A stretch of 26,030 bases of DNA from CAYSBK01 sp964429265. Lineage in GTDB: Bacteria; Planctomycetota; Phycisphaerae; Sedimentisphaerales; Anaerobacaceae. The stretch covers positions 1 through 26,030 of the forward strand of contig CAYSBK010000019.1 in assembly GCA_964429265.1 (NCBI GenBank), written 5' to 3'. A program made the translations under genes and the position numbers. Shown piece by piece: positions 16,230 to 25,600 of the stretch. Every line of letters begins with the position of its first letter. Position 1 is the stretch's first letter. Below the pieces are notes generated by a model. That model saw only the letters and a program-made list of their open reading frames with translations. It did no database searches and was not told where the DNA came from.

Positions 16230-17073
16230 CGTTCCAAAACTAAAGCCCCGACCCATTGACGGCCACAAGGGAACCTTCGGCCGCGTGTGCATCGTCGCCG
16301 GCAGTGTCGGAATGAGCGGTGCCGCAGCCCTGGCAGGCCGAGCCGCGCTGAAAGCCGGCGCCGGTCTTGTCCGTGTCGCAACCCCCGCAAGCGCCCTGGG
16401 CATCGTCGCTGCTATTGACCCTTGTTACACCACTATCCCCCTGCCCGAAGACCCCGCCGGCCGAATCAGCGCAAAGGCCACCAATGCCATACTCGACGCC
16501 GCCGAAAACAACGACGTGCTCGCCTTCGGTCCCGGCGTAGGCACCAGCACCGCCCTGCGCTCGGTCACCAAGACCCTCGTCAGCCAACGTGACCTTCCCC
16601 TGGTCGTTGACGGGGACGGCCTGAACAATCTTGCTGCGATCAAAGGCTGGCCGGACGCCGTAACGGCTCATCTCGTCCTGACCCCCCATCCCGGCGAAAT
16701 GAAACGCCTCTGGCAGGGTCTGTTTCGAGAACAACTCCCCACTGACCGCCGCCAACAAGCCGTGCAACTGGCCGAACGCACCGCCGCCGTTATTGTCCTC
16801 AAGGGAGCCGGCACCATCGTCACCGACGCGAACCGAATCTACGTCAATCCCACCGGCAACCCCGGAATGGCAACCGCAGGCTCCGGAGACGTCCTCACCG
16901 GTGTCATAACGGCCCTGGCAGGCCAGGGCCTCGACCTCTTCGATGCAGCCGTACTCGGCGTTTACATCCACGGTCTTGCCGGCGACATCGCGGCCGATAA
17001 ACTTGGCCAAATCAGCATTACCGCCACCGACATCATCGACCACCTGCCGGCGGCGTTCAAAAAACACTTCTGA
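16213..17073 (+). CDS. nnrD: ADP-dependent NAD(P)H-hydrate dehydratase
   Basis: A 286-residue ribokinase-like enzyme that dehydrates damaged S-NAD(P)H-hydrate back to NAD(P)H. Seen in order: GTFGRVCIVAGSVGMSGAA (residues 20-38), AFGPGVG (104-110), VVDGDGLNNL (131-140), LTPHPGEMKRL (156-166), VLKGAGTIV and the catalytic segment GNPGMATAGSGDVLTG (215-230) with Asp226. It is a stand-alone dehydratase: the YjeF N-terminal epimerase domain often fused to it is absent. The ATG at 16213 lies inside the larB end, so translation is probably coupled. Its neighbourhood with larB, which uses a nicotinate dinucleotide substrate, gives a loose nicotinamide-nucleotide theme. Confidence 0.94.
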   Translation: MKTVRDVPKLKPRPIDGHKGTFGRVCIVAGSVGMSGAAALAGRAALKAGAGLVRVATPASALGIVAAIDPCYTTIPLPEDPAGRISAKATNAILDAAENNDVLAFGPGVGTSTALRSVTKTLVSQRDLPLVVDGDGLNNLAAIKGWPDAVTAHLVLTPHPGEMKRLWQGLFREQLPTDRRQQAVQLAERTAAVIVLKGAGTIVTDANRIYVNPTGNPGMATAGSGDVLTGVITALAGQGLDLFDAAVLGVYIHGLAGDIAADKLGQISITATDIIDHLPAAFKKHF

Positions 17074-17157
17074 CCTGCCCTTAACACACCGGCCACCCCT
17101 GCCTTACCAGACCACCTGCAGTACACGTCCCATAGTATGCCCATACAGACTCCGCCG

Positions 17158-17176
17158 CTGCGACCCCGCAGTTTTT
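17158..17176 (+). terminator. Likely intrinsic terminator after nnrD
   Basis: A 5-bp stem CTGCG/CGCAG around an ACCC loop is followed directly by five T residues, 85 bp after the nnrD stop. The stem is short but GC-rich, consistent with the end of the tsaD-larB-nnrD transcript. Confidence 0.5.
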
Positions 17177-17788
17177 CTCTCCGAGCGCCGATTTTTCTGC
17201 ATTTTCCCCTGCGGTTTTTCAGCCCACCTTACCGATACAGGATTCTGTAAATAGCACGACTTGAGCATCTTTTCGACAATGCCATAGTTCAGGGATAAAC
17301 AAATGAAGCCTCACGCAGACCACCACCAGCAACCCGCCTGCAAGTTCGGACCCGGCGGAGACTTCCTCTGGCTCTGGCCCGACCCCCACCAGCAGGATCA
17401 CGCCGACCACCCTGCAGGCCTGGCCGGCTTTCTCACGACGCTTGCCGAGGTCATTGCCGCATCGACCGGCTTTGGCTGTGAAGCCGCTCACCCCCGCGAT
17501 ACCCTCGTTTATCCACGCCTGTTATCCACGCCGGCACCTCCCCGAACCCCCTCACTACCGCCGCAACCGCTCTTATTCCCCGACGCCAGTCGCACCCCAA
17601 GGCCCTGCTGGCAGCACAGCCGCCACCGTATTAAAACTTACCATCGCCCTACCGGCAGAAAATCGCCCCAACGTCAACCCGAACCCACGCTCTTCGAAAC
17701 CACTGTCCCCAACACCCGAACCGCCTGACCGGATACGCCTGCCAGGCTCTGCGTGGCCGCCCTCATTCAGACGCTTTTCGAAATGGCC
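17177..17788. other. Stretch of about 600 bp without a convincing gene
   Basis: Apart from the uncertain ORF above, no frame on either strand shows a recognisable protein. Overlapping open frames in several phases on both strands are what GC-rich, stop-poor DNA produces. No tRNA-like or repeat structure was noticed. Confidence 0.4.
17303..17728 (+). CDS. Uncertain ORF, unrecognised product
   Basis: A 141-codon ORF with a weak AGGGA site seven bases before the ATG. The first ~65 codons (MKPHADHHQQPACKFG onwards) show GC-rich third positions like neighbouring genes and contain a plausible helix (AGLAGFLTTLAEVIAAS). From about residue 70 the composition becomes Pro, Arg, Ser and His rich, as random GC-rich DNA would give. 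It could be a short orphan gene, the remains of a frameshifted gene, or not coding. No domain is recognised. Confidence 0.22.
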   Translation: MKPHADHHQQPACKFGPGGDFLWLWPDPHQQDHADHPAGLAGFLTTLAEVIAASTGFGCEAAHPRDTLVYPRLLSTPAPPRTPSLPPQPLLFPDASRTPRPCWQHSRHRIKTYHRPTGRKSPQRQPEPTLFETTVPNTRTA

Positions 17789-17818
17789 TTGACAGCTATC
17801 CGTCCGTCCGGCTATTCT
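17789..17818 (+). promoter_or_regulatory. Sigma70-type promoter of the DUF4190-DUF2752 pair
   Basis: A perfect TTGACA (17789-17794), an 18-nt spacer and TATTCT (17813-17818, four of six matches) predict a start near 17826 and a leader of about 115 bases. Confidence 0.6.
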
Positions 17819-17837
17819 TGTCGCGTCGTCGCGGCCC

Positions 17838-17858
17838 AGCAGGCTGCGGCAGCCTGCT
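17838..17858 (+). other. Perfect 9-bp hairpin in the DUF4190 leader
   Basis: AGCAGGCTG and its exact complement CAGCCTGCT flank a CGG triloop. It lies about 12 bases after the predicted transcription start and has no following T-run, so it is not a standard terminator. It may be an mRNA structure or a REP-like palindrome. Confidence 0.5.
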
Positions 17859-17939
17859 CGCGGCTGAGCAGGACCGCAGGGCGCCGCACTGATAGCCGCG
17901 GTGTCCGACCACCAATCTGAGCTTTGGCAGGAGACTGTT

Positions 17940-18254
17940 ATGGCGGAGACATCAAACGTACCCGACGCCGGCCCCGGCCCCCAACAGCCACTCAAACCAC
18001 ACCGCGGGGCCGTTGTGCTCGTACTGGGTATCCTGGGTATCGTTGTGTGCTTTATCCTCGGCATAGTCGCCTGGGTTATGGGCAAGAACGACCTCCAGGA
18101 GATGGACCGCGGCGTTATGGACCCGGCCGGCAGAGGACTCACACAGGCGGGCAAGATCTGCGGTATAGTCAGCGTCGTGATTCAACTCGTAGGCTTGTTG
18201 ATCTGGCTGGTTGTGGCTGCGGTCGTAGGAGCCGGCGCCGCCATGTCACACTGA
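17940..18254 (+). CDS. Small membrane protein, DUF4190-like
   Basis: A 104-residue protein with a Pro-rich hydrophilic N-terminus (about 1-25) and two hydrophobic segments, VVLVLGILGIVVCFILGIVA and VSVVIQLVGLLIWLVVAAVV. The loop between them, MGKNDLQEMDRG, and the segment GRGLTQAGKICGI match the DUF4190 pattern, whose function is unknown. The ATG at 17940 has AGGAG six bases upstream; the earlier in-frame GTG at 17901 has no such site. The DUF2752 gene begins 13 bp downstream, so the two are probably co-transcribed. Confidence 0.85.
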   Translation: MAETSNVPDAGPGPQQPLKPHRGAVVLVLGILGIVVCFILGIVAWVMGKNDLQEMDRGVMDPAGRGLTQAGKICGIVSVVIQLVGLLIWLVVAAVVGAGAAMSH

Positions 18255-18267
18255 TACGTCAATAGCC

Positions 18268-18678
18268 ATGAAAATCGAAGTCGTACGCGCACCGCGCCGC
18301 CTGCCCTGGCCGCCGTGGGCCGCGATAATCGTCGGTGCCTGGTTGCTTATTGGGGGTCTCGTTGTTGCTATGACGGCGCGAGCATCCGTGGCGCCGCCCT
18401 TGTGCTGGTTCAAAGCGCTGACTGCAGTGCCCTGTCCCACTTGTGGTTTTACACGCGCCGTCGTTGCTGCGCTGAACGGCCGTTACCTCCAGGCCTGGCT
18501 TTACAACCCCCTGTTATGCTCGGTGCTGCTGCTGTTTTTTGCCGATGCAATGCTGAGGATGCTATTCGCAAGAGCAATTCAGATACGCATGGCTCGCTCC
18601 GAACGGCGCGTCGCCTGGGCAGCGGCGGTCGCGCTGTTCGGCATCAACTGGGTTTACGTCATTCTCTGTGTCGGCTGA
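18268..18678 (+). CDS. DUF2752 membrane protein
   Basis: A 136-residue inner-membrane protein with three hydrophobic segments (about 17-38, 80-95 and 115-135). The diagnostic DUF2752 motif, CPTCGFTRAVVAALNG, lies in the loop after the first segment (about residues 56-71), with a further Cys at KALT-preceding position 46. The function of the family is not established; the paired cysteines suggest a redox or metal role, which is speculation. It follows the DUF4190-like gene by 13 bp. These two domains occur together repeatedly in planctomycetes and actinobacteria, and I infer a shared membrane role. Confidence 0.88.
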   Translation: MKIEVVRAPRRLPWPPWAAIIVGAWLLIGGLVVAMTARASVAPPLCWFKALTAVPCPTCGFTRAVVAALNGRYLQAWLYNPLLCSVLLLFFADAMLRMLFARAIQIRMARSERRVAWAAAVALFGINWVYVILCVG

Positions 18679-18777
18679 TCTCGCGGACCACCGCTGCGAC
18701 GCCGCCGCCGCGTTAATGTCGCGTTTACGTCGCGTTGCCAGCGAATCTCGCTTCAACAATCGACGCGCCCGCTCCGT

Positions 18778-19196
18778 TCAGATCACTTCCCAGTCGTGAA
18801 GCCACTGGTACTGCTGCGGAAGTTCGGCCCACCGCCGTTCGGTCACTTCCTTAAGCCACGCCTGCTCCGCGGTGCTCGGACCAAGCCCCCGCATGTACGA
18901 AGCGCGAACCGCGTTCTCCAGTTCGTACAGCGTTGTAAGGCCCGGCACCGTCGTCGTAATCGCCTCGTTTGCAAGGATACACTGCAGCGTCAGCCGGGCC
19001 AGGTCGTGTTCGGCCTTGTCCCCCGGACCGGTTACCGGGAACCGCGTCTTGTTCCTGCAGCTACGCCGCTTGCTTTTCCCGCCAGCGCCGCTGCCATCAT
19101 CCCCGCCGACCTCAACGAGACCCTGCGTATGAACCCGCGCCTCGAAAGTTTGCCGGCACTGTCTGATGTATTGGCCATATACTCGGCTCCCGTCAT
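18778..19196 (-). pseudogene. Relic of a Tat-exported aldo/keto reductase with the catalytic core deleted
   Basis: Two fragments of one gene lie in different frames. The 5' fragment (19196-19032) starts at ATG 19196 after GGGAAG and encodes a twin-arginine signal peptide: LSRRGFIRRVS followed by an Ala/Gly/Met-rich stretch, before a TAA stop. The 3' fragment (about 19020-18778) encodes the C-terminal ~80 residues of an aldo/keto reductase, including DLARLTLQCILANEAITTTV, a PGLTTLYELENAV segment and a QYQWLHDWEVI ending. Everything between, roughly 250-300 residues with the TIM-barrel active site, is missing, and the frames do not match. A single out-of-frame internal deletion near 19020-19040 explains this. 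The C-terminal match is to the general family pattern; the exact subfamily is uncertain. Confidence 0.75.
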
Positions 19197-19324
19197 TTCT
19201 TCCCGTCGATCGGTGGGTTCCTGTCACCGGGCAGGGTTATAGCACAAAGCCCCCTCACTGCCAGCAATATCGGTGAGCCTTCTGCTGTCGCCCCCCTCTT
19301 TCGCAGCAGCACCGCCGACATCCG

Positions 19325-20263
19325 TTATACCAGATGCTCCCTGTACCAGTCGATTGCCAGCCGCAACCCCTGCTTGAAGCCGACCCTCGGTGCGTAACCA
19401 AGCAGCTTCCTGGCCCTGGTGATGTCGGCAAGCGAATGCTTTATGTCCCCCGGCCGAGGCTCGGCATAAACCGGCTCGATCCTCTTGCCCGTAAGCTCGT
19501 TGACCATCTCGATCACTTCGTTCACCGTCACCGCCTGCCCGCACGCAACGTTTACCACTTCTCCCTGCGTCTGCTTCGCCCGGGCGGCCAGCAGGTTCGC
19601 TTCCACAACGTTGTCAACGTATGTAAAGTCCCGGCTTTGCAAACCGTCCCCGAAAACCGTCGGCCGCCGCCCCGCCAGGATAGCCGTTACAAACGCCGGT
19701 ATCGCCGCCGCGTATTGACTGCGCGGGTCCTGGCACGGCCCGAACACGTTGAAGTACCGAAGCGAAATCGTCTCCAGCCCGAAAACTTTGTAGAACACGG
19801 AGCAGTAATACTCCCCGGTTAGCTTGCCCACCGCATAAGGTGACAACGGCATAGGAGCCATCGTTTCGGTTTTGGGCATAGTCGGCGTATCACCATAAGC
19901 CGATGAACTCGACGCGTAAACGAATCGCTTCACGCCGGCTTTCTGTGAAGCCAGCAGAAGCGTGAACGTCGCATCGACGCAGTGCCTGTGCGTCGCCGCA
20001 GGGTCCTCCACGCTGCGCGGCACCGATGGCAGCGCCGCCTGGTGCAGCACGCAGTCCACCCCCTCCACCGCCGACCGTGCAACCTCCTCGTCGCCGATGT
20101 CCGCCTCGATAAACTCAAGCCGGTCGATTATCTCCGCCAGATTCTTCCGCTTGCCCGTCAGCAGGTTATCTACGACCCGTACGAAACACCCCTCGGAAAT
20201 GAGCTTCTTGCAGATGTTCGAGCCGATGAAACCGGCTCCGCCGGTTACCAGAAATCTCTCCAT
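19325..20263 (-). CDS. NAD-dependent nucleotide-sugar epimerase (extended SDR, UDP-GlcNAc/Glc 4-epimerase type)
   Basis: A 312-residue extended short-chain dehydrogenase. The NAD-binding motif GGAGFIG is at residues 8-14. The catalytic triad is Ser119-Ser121 region (YASSSSAYGD), Tyr143 and Lys147 (SPYAVGK). Substrate-side motifs SLRYFNVFGP and VFGDGLQSRDFTYVDNVV are typical of UDP-sugar 4-epimerases and related dehydratases. HQAALPSVPRSVEDP resembles the WbpP/UDP-GlcNAc C4-epimerase branch, so a UDP-N-acetylhexosamine substrate is possible but not proven. The ATG at 20263 has AAGGG six bases upstream; upstream in-frame codons precede the Rossmann fold and are rejected. It follows the tyrosine kinase gene by 44 bp, which suggests precursor supply for the same polysaccharide. 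Confidence 0.92.
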   Translation of the reverse strand: MERFLVTGGAGFIGSNICKKLISEGCFVRVVDNLLTGKRKNLAEIIDRLEFIEADIGDEEVARSAVEGVDCVLHQAALPSVPRSVEDPAATHRHCVDATFTLLLASQKAGVKRFVYASSSSAYGDTPTMPKTETMAPMPLSPYAVGKLTGEYYCSVFYKVFGLETISLRYFNVFGPCQDPRSQYAAAIPAFVTAILAGRRPTVFGDGLQSRDFTYVDNVVEANLLAARAKQTQGEVVNVACGQAVTVNEVIEMVNELTGKRIEPVYAEPRPGDIKHSLADITRARKLLGYAPRVGFKQGLRLAIDWYREHLV

Positions 20264-20307
20264 AGTTAGCCCTTCACGATGGCCCGTGCCTCCGGCAGCC
20301 GTATCCA

Positions 20308-22554
20308 CTACCCCTGAACGGGCTGGTATTGCTGGTACGTGCGGAACTGCTGGCGGAAGTAGCCTCCCTTTATGGCTCTGGCGGCGAACAACACGCACCC
20401 TGCCAGTGACGTATTTACCTGCCGCAGTTCCTCGATCGTCCGCCGGGCCGCTCCTCGCCTTGTGGTCCCGGCATTCAACACCACGACGGTACCATCAGCC
20501 ATCCTCGCCAGCAGTTTCGAATCGCTCACCAGCAAAACCGGTGAACTGTCAATAATAATGTAGTCGTAGTTCTTACGCTGCTCGCTGAGCAACTGCTTCA
20601 TCCGGTGACTGCCCAGAAGCTCGGTCGGATTGCCCGGCAATGGACCTGCTTCAATCAGGTCCAGCCCCTGGATTACGTTCGACCTCCGTGCCGCCTCTAA
20701 CTCGCACAGCCCCGCGAGTAGCGAACTCAGCCCGTATCCGCCCTGCGATGTCCCCGGCCGCTCAAACACCTTGTGCAGGACCGGCCGCCTGAAATTCGCG
20801 TCTATAAGCAGCACCTTCTTGTTCTGCGCCACCAGCGTCGTGGCGAGGTTGCTCGCCACCGCGCTCTTGCCCTCCTCCGGCAGGCCGCTGGTAATAAGCA
20901 GTACCTTGTCGTCGTGCGACGCCGCCGAAAGGCTCAGGTTGGTCCTAAGCCGCGTATATGCCTCGCTGATAATCGAGTACGGCGCCTGCCGTACTACGTG
21001 GTACGGGTCAACGTCGTCAGCCTGGTCGTCCTCGTCCTGCGCGGGAACTACCGCAAGAACCGCAACATCCAGGTATCTGCCGACGTCTCTCGGCGTCCGC
21101 ACCAGGTCGTTCACCGTCTCCAGCATAAACGCCAGACCCACGCCCAGCAGCAGTCCCAGAACCGTCCCACCCGGAAAATACAACTCCCATCGGGGCGAGC
21201 TGACGTCCAGAGGTGCCAGCGCTCTTCCCATCGACTCGACCTTACGTGTCTTCGGGTCGTCATGCATAACGCTCAGCTTTTCTATCTGCTCCTTGATGGT
21301 ATTGAGCGTCTCCTGTCTCTCCTGCTTGTCCTCCAGCTTTCGAGCATACAGCCGCTGTGCGACATCCAGGTCTCTCTGCGACGCCAGCACATCGTCACGC
21401 AGCTTCTGCAGTTCCTTCAGTCTTTCCTGCAACACCACCAGCTGGTCCTGCGCGTCTCCAAGCTGGCCCTGCCTGGTCAGCTCCGCCACCTCCCGCATCC
21501 TGGCCTGCCGCTGTAGTTCTGTTTCCTGTATCTGCCGCTTCGTGTCACGAACCACCCTGTGATTCTCCCCGAACCTTGTGAGGCTTCCACGTAAAACCGA
21601 CTGCAAAACCGCCAGCCGCTGGTCCAGCGCCAGCATAACCGGGTCTTCCTTTATCCGGTTCGCTATCTGCACCGGCACCGGGCCTGTCGCCAGTTCCTGG
21701 AATTCCCCAATCGCCGCCTGGACCTGTCGGATTTGCAGCAGCAACTGCTGCTCCTGAAGTTCAAGGTCGTTGAGCTGCCGGGTGACCGGATTCTCGAAGT
21801 ACCGTCCGCCACTCTGCTCGAGTTCGCTCAGGCCCGTCAGTTGCGGGTAGCGCCGCGCTATGTCGTCCAGCTCTCCCTGGATACGCACCAGGTCCGCCTT
21901 GACTGAGGCCTCTCTCTGTCGGTAACTCGCCAGCCTGCTGGCCACGTCGCTCTGCTGCGTTACGCCCTGTTTCGCCAGAAACAAGTCCTGCATCTCGTTC
22001 ACAATCAGGGCAGCCTCTTCTTTGCTGCCGCAGGTCATTTTCAGCGTCACGAACTCCTGGTTCCTCTCAGGGTGCGCAACGAAGTTGTCCTGCAAGTCCT
22101 CGAAGGCCTTTCTGATGCATTCATCACGGTTAATGATGTTGCCCTGCTCGTCGTACTCTGCGAACTGCCTGAACCATTTCGTCTGACGAATCTTGTCGCG
22201 GTCGAGCAGTGCCTCGAGCGTGCTCTGCTGCATTATCATCGCCGCTATGGACGCTCTGAAGTTGTACTGGATTTGCTCCTGGACCACCGGCCCGCCGATA
22301 AGCCACGGGTCACGCTCAACCGGCGACAGAACCTTCAGGTAAGCCGCGGCCGTGTACTTCGGCAGGTATCTCAGCAACAGGAACCACGCCACCCCTCCGC
22401 ACACAAAACCGATCACCGTCGCCGAAATAATCAGCCATATGTGACGCCGCAGTATCAGCAACACGTCCCTGGGCGTCAAGGCTGCCGCCGCCTGCGGGGC
22501 CCGAACCACCCCCGCGGGGAATCTATTCACAACCTTCTGTGCTTGTTGCATCAT
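20308..22554 (-). CDS. Polysaccharide co-polymerase / BY-family tyrosine autokinase (Wzc-like)
   Basis: A 748-residue inner-membrane protein that controls polymerisation and export of exopolysaccharide through cycles of autophosphorylation. Wzz-like N-terminal half: first membrane segment about 38-61, a long periplasmic coiled-coil region (about 205-430, Gln/Glu/Leu/Arg rich) and a second segment about 462-480. The cytoplasmic kinase half contains Walker A SGLPEEGKS (556-564), Walker A' VLLIDANFRRP (581-591) and Walker B YIIIDSSP (665-672). The C-terminal tail has a small tyrosine cluster, Tyr732, Tyr740 and Tyr743, the expected autophosphorylation sites. Fusion of both halves is the proteobacterial arrangement. 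The start is one of two adjacent ATG codons at 22554. It lies between the TPR gene and the epimerase. Confidence 0.94.
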   Translation of the reverse strand: MMQQAQKVVNRFPAGVVRAPQAAAALTPRDVLLILRRHIWLIISATVIGFVCGGVAWFLLLRYLPKYTAAAYLKVLSPVERDPWLIGGPVVQEQIQYNFRASIAAMIMQQSTLEALLDRDKIRQTKWFRQFAEYDEQGNIINRDECIRKAFEDLQDNFVAHPERNQEFVTLKMTCGSKEEAALIVNEMQDLFLAKQGVTQQSDVASRLASYRQREASVKADLVRIQGELDDIARRYPQLTGLSELEQSGGRYFENPVTRQLNDLELQEQQLLLQIRQVQAAIGEFQELATGPVPVQIANRIKEDPVMLALDQRLAVLQSVLRGSLTRFGENHRVVRDTKRQIQETELQRQARMREVAELTRQGQLGDAQDQLVVLQERLKELQKLRDDVLASQRDLDVAQRLYARKLEDKQERQETLNTIKEQIEKLSVMHDDPKTRKVESMGRALAPLDVSSPRWELYFPGGTVLGLLLGVGLAFMLETVNDLVRTPRDVGRYLDVAVLAVVPAQDEDDQADDVDPYHVVRQAPYSIISEAYTRLRTNLSLSAASHDDKVLLITSGLPEEGKSAVASNLATTLVAQNKKVLLIDANFRRPVLHKVFERPGTSQGGYGLSSLLAGLCELEAARRSNVIQGLDLIEAGPLPGNPTELLGSHRMKQLLSEQRKNYDYIIIDSSPVLLVSDSKLLARMADGTVVVLNAGTTRRGAARRTIEELRQVNTSLAGCVLFAARAIKGGYFRQQFRTYQQYQPVQG

Positions 22555-22583
22555 TGTACTCAGCCGGTCGCAACCACTCTCCT

Positions 22584-22604
22584 GCCGTCAGGCACGGCGA
22601 CGGC
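22584..22604 (-). other. Intercistronic hairpin between the TPR and tyrosine kinase genes
   Basis: A 6-bp inverted repeat GCCGTC/GACGGC with a 9-base loop lies just after the TPR stop. There is no T-run, so it is more likely an mRNA-processing or attenuation structure than a full terminator, or it is a chance feature of GC-rich DNA. Confidence 0.3.
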
Positions 22605-22608
22605 TCCT

Positions 22609-25600
22609 TTAATTCGAGGGCACCGCTTCGGATAACCTCGCAATAGTCGCTTCTATCAGCTTCTTCGTCGGCGCAGGTATTTGACCCTCGCCCAGCTCCA
22701 GAGCCTGCTTGCAGACATCCAGCGCCTCCGCCTTCAAACCAAGCTTTTCCTTGACCGTAGCCAGGTGGAGGTAAACCTCCGCCGGCACCGCCTTCCCGCT
22801 GTCCGCAAACTGCTGAAACGCGGATTGCAGCATCTGGTTCGCCCGGTCGTAATCGCCTCTCTTGTACAAAACGTAACCGTAGGTGTCCATGACACCGGCA
22901 TTGTTTGGCACTGCCGAATATGCCTGCTCAGCGTATTTCAAAGCCTTCTCCAAATCCTCGTCATTGCGCGCCAGCAAATACGCCAGATTGTTCAAAACCA
23001 TCGTATTAGTCGGCATTTTTTCAAGCAGACTTTCGTACTGTGCTATAGCGTCTTTCAAATAGTTCTTATCGGAGGTTTCATTGAAAGCACGTGTCAAAAC
23101 CTCCGCCTTGCTCATCATCAGCTTCGGCAGCCGTGCATCTGTCGGGCCGACCAACCCGATGCATTTATCTATGTAGCTGACGGCCTTGTTGTACTGTGAC
23201 TGCATATTCATCAGGTAAAACATCGCGAGATTAGCCGCCAGAGACTCCGGCGTCTGCTCAAGCTGTTGCCGACAACTATCAACCACCTCGTCCGCCCCCA
23301 GCAGCGAGTACGCCGTCGTCAGCACCTGCACGGCAAAGGGCTGGTCCTGCTGCGAAAAGGCTCTGTCAATCGCGGTTCGACTGTACTGTACCGCCGCTGT
23401 CCTGTCGCCGGCCGCCATTTTTGCCTCCGCCATACGGATGTAAGCAATCGGGGCAAGATACTGCTGCGAAAACTTCCCGCCGACTTCAAATACCTTGTTG
23501 AGCCTCTCGGTCTTGCCGGCCTGTGTTTGGCCCGGCGCCTTCGCCCCCGCTATCAGCGCCCGCAGGTACCCGTCAAGCGCCTTGGAAACCTGCCTCGTAT
23601 TCACCCCTGCGCCGCCCGAACCCCGGCCGGAGGCTATCTTCAGAGCTGTTCCGTATGACCTGGCCGCCTCGTCATAATCGCCGCTCGAAAAAGCAAAGTC
23701 CCCGTACCGGTTATGCCAGAAAATACTGTCCGGAAAGTCCTTTAACGTCCGCTCGTAAAACGTCCGCAGCTCCCTGCTTCTGCCTGTACGAAGGTAAACC
23801 TGTTCCAGCATCCGGCGGGGGTCGATACCACCGGTGCCCTCTCCGGACGACGCGCCCGGCAGCTCCATCGCCGCCTTGAGCTCCGTAATCGCCTCCTCGG
23901 TCCTGTTCGTCCTCAGGTAAGCCCTCGCCAGGTAACACCGCGTCTCGGCGCGGTCGGACAGCGATTTGCTTTGCCTGAGGTCATCCGCGGACTGCGTGTA
24001 GTTACCAAGCAGCAAATTGACCCTGCCTCGCAACTGCCACGCAGCCGCACTGTCCTGGTCGCTCTGGAGGCTTTGATTCAACAACTCCAGGGCCTCCTTC
24101 AACCGCCCACGTCGCATCGCAACCCACGCCTCGAGAAGCAGTGCCCGCGCATCATTCTTGAACTTCTCCTTGAAACTGGCCAGCTTGCGCTCCGCCTCCT
24201 GGATAAGACCAACCTGCAGAAAACTCTGTATCTGCAGCAGGCGATTGTCGGCGCTGTCCTCTATCGACACCAGTTCCTCGGAATACCGCTGCACGCCCTG
24301 CTGGTCTCCTGTCTTTCTTGCCACAACCAACAGGCCTTTGACTACCCCGGCCTCGCTTGGATTCTCCTTGTACAGCTGCTCCAGAGTCTCTCTTGCCTTT
24401 GCAAAATTGCCTGTCTCGAAATAGTGGGCCCAAAGCAACCGCCTCTCATTCGACGCTTCCAGTAGCTGCACAGCCTTCTCCGGCTGGTCCGTGCTGCGGT
24501 AATACTGCGCCAGAGCCGCAAGCACCGTCATATTGTTCGGCTCCGCCCTGTACGCCTCCTGCAACGCCGCACCAGCGACATCCAGAAGGGCCTTCTTCTT
24601 CGCCGCATCGGTCTGCCCCAGCCCCACTTTCATTGCCATCCTGCCCAGCAGAACCGCGTTTTCCGCGCTCGGAGCCGACCGATGCAGGCTCTGCATAATC
24701 GCCAGCGCCTGCTGCGGGTCGTCGTCGCTGATGTAATCTGCATACAGCCCGAGCAGCCGCTGGTCACGCGGGTTCAGCCGAACCGCCCGCAGCAATGCCT
24801 CTTTCGTCTCGGTTATCTGCTCGGAGGTGACGCTCCTGCCCAGCTTCCTGTTTCGGCGGTACAACACCGTCGCCAGCGCCCGCGCAATCGTCCCGTCCAA
24901 CGGGTTCAGGGACGCTGCCTGCCGCGCATCTTCTATTGCCGCATTGTCATTGCCCAATGCAGAGTTGATCCGGCTCCTGAGAAGGTAACCCTGAGAGAAA
25001 ATGGGCCTGGTTTGAATGCACTGGTTGATGCTTTCAAGCGCCTCGTCGTATTGGCCTTTCGCCGCTGCAAGCCTCGCCTCGAAAAACTTCCCCTCGCATC
25101 GGTCGAGGTTTTCACTCTTCGCAGCCTCCACAAGCCGCTCGGCCGCGTCCCACTGTTGCCTTGCCAGCGCTATCTCGAAAAGGTATCCCGCCGCTATGCC
25201 GCGCTGGTCCCTTTCGCCAGAATCAACAATACGCTGGCCGGCCCCGCCCGACCCCGCTGCGTCAAAGACCTTCCGGAATTGTTCCGCCGCTTTATCCAGT
25301 TCATTGTACCTGTAATAATACTGCCCAAGGCTCAATGCCCGCCTGACAGGCTCCGAAATGCCGCTGATAACCTCAAACTCCAGTTGTTTGCGCCTCTCCG
25401 CCGAAACACGGTCCGGCTCGGCTTCCGAAAGCAGCTTCGCATAAAACTGAAGCTCCGCACTGTCGCCGAAATGCTCCAGGTATCTCTGCACCAGCGCCCT
25501 GGCCCGCTCGATACGGCCGTCGGCCACACACTGGTTACACGCCGAAATAACCTCTTCGACCGAAACCGAGTTCGGGTCAACAGCCAGCAGCTTCTCCATC

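Noticed and set aside
15501..17067. Long minus-strand ORFs opposite larB and nnrD
   Set aside because: Gly/Ala/Asp-rich reverse-frame translations of two well-recognised enzymes, with no promoter or ribosome-binding site.
17573..18154. 193-codon minus-strand ORF across the DUF4190 promoter and gene
   Set aside because: It covers the promoter, the hairpin and the 5' part of a recognisable membrane protein on the other strand, and no homologous motif is seen.
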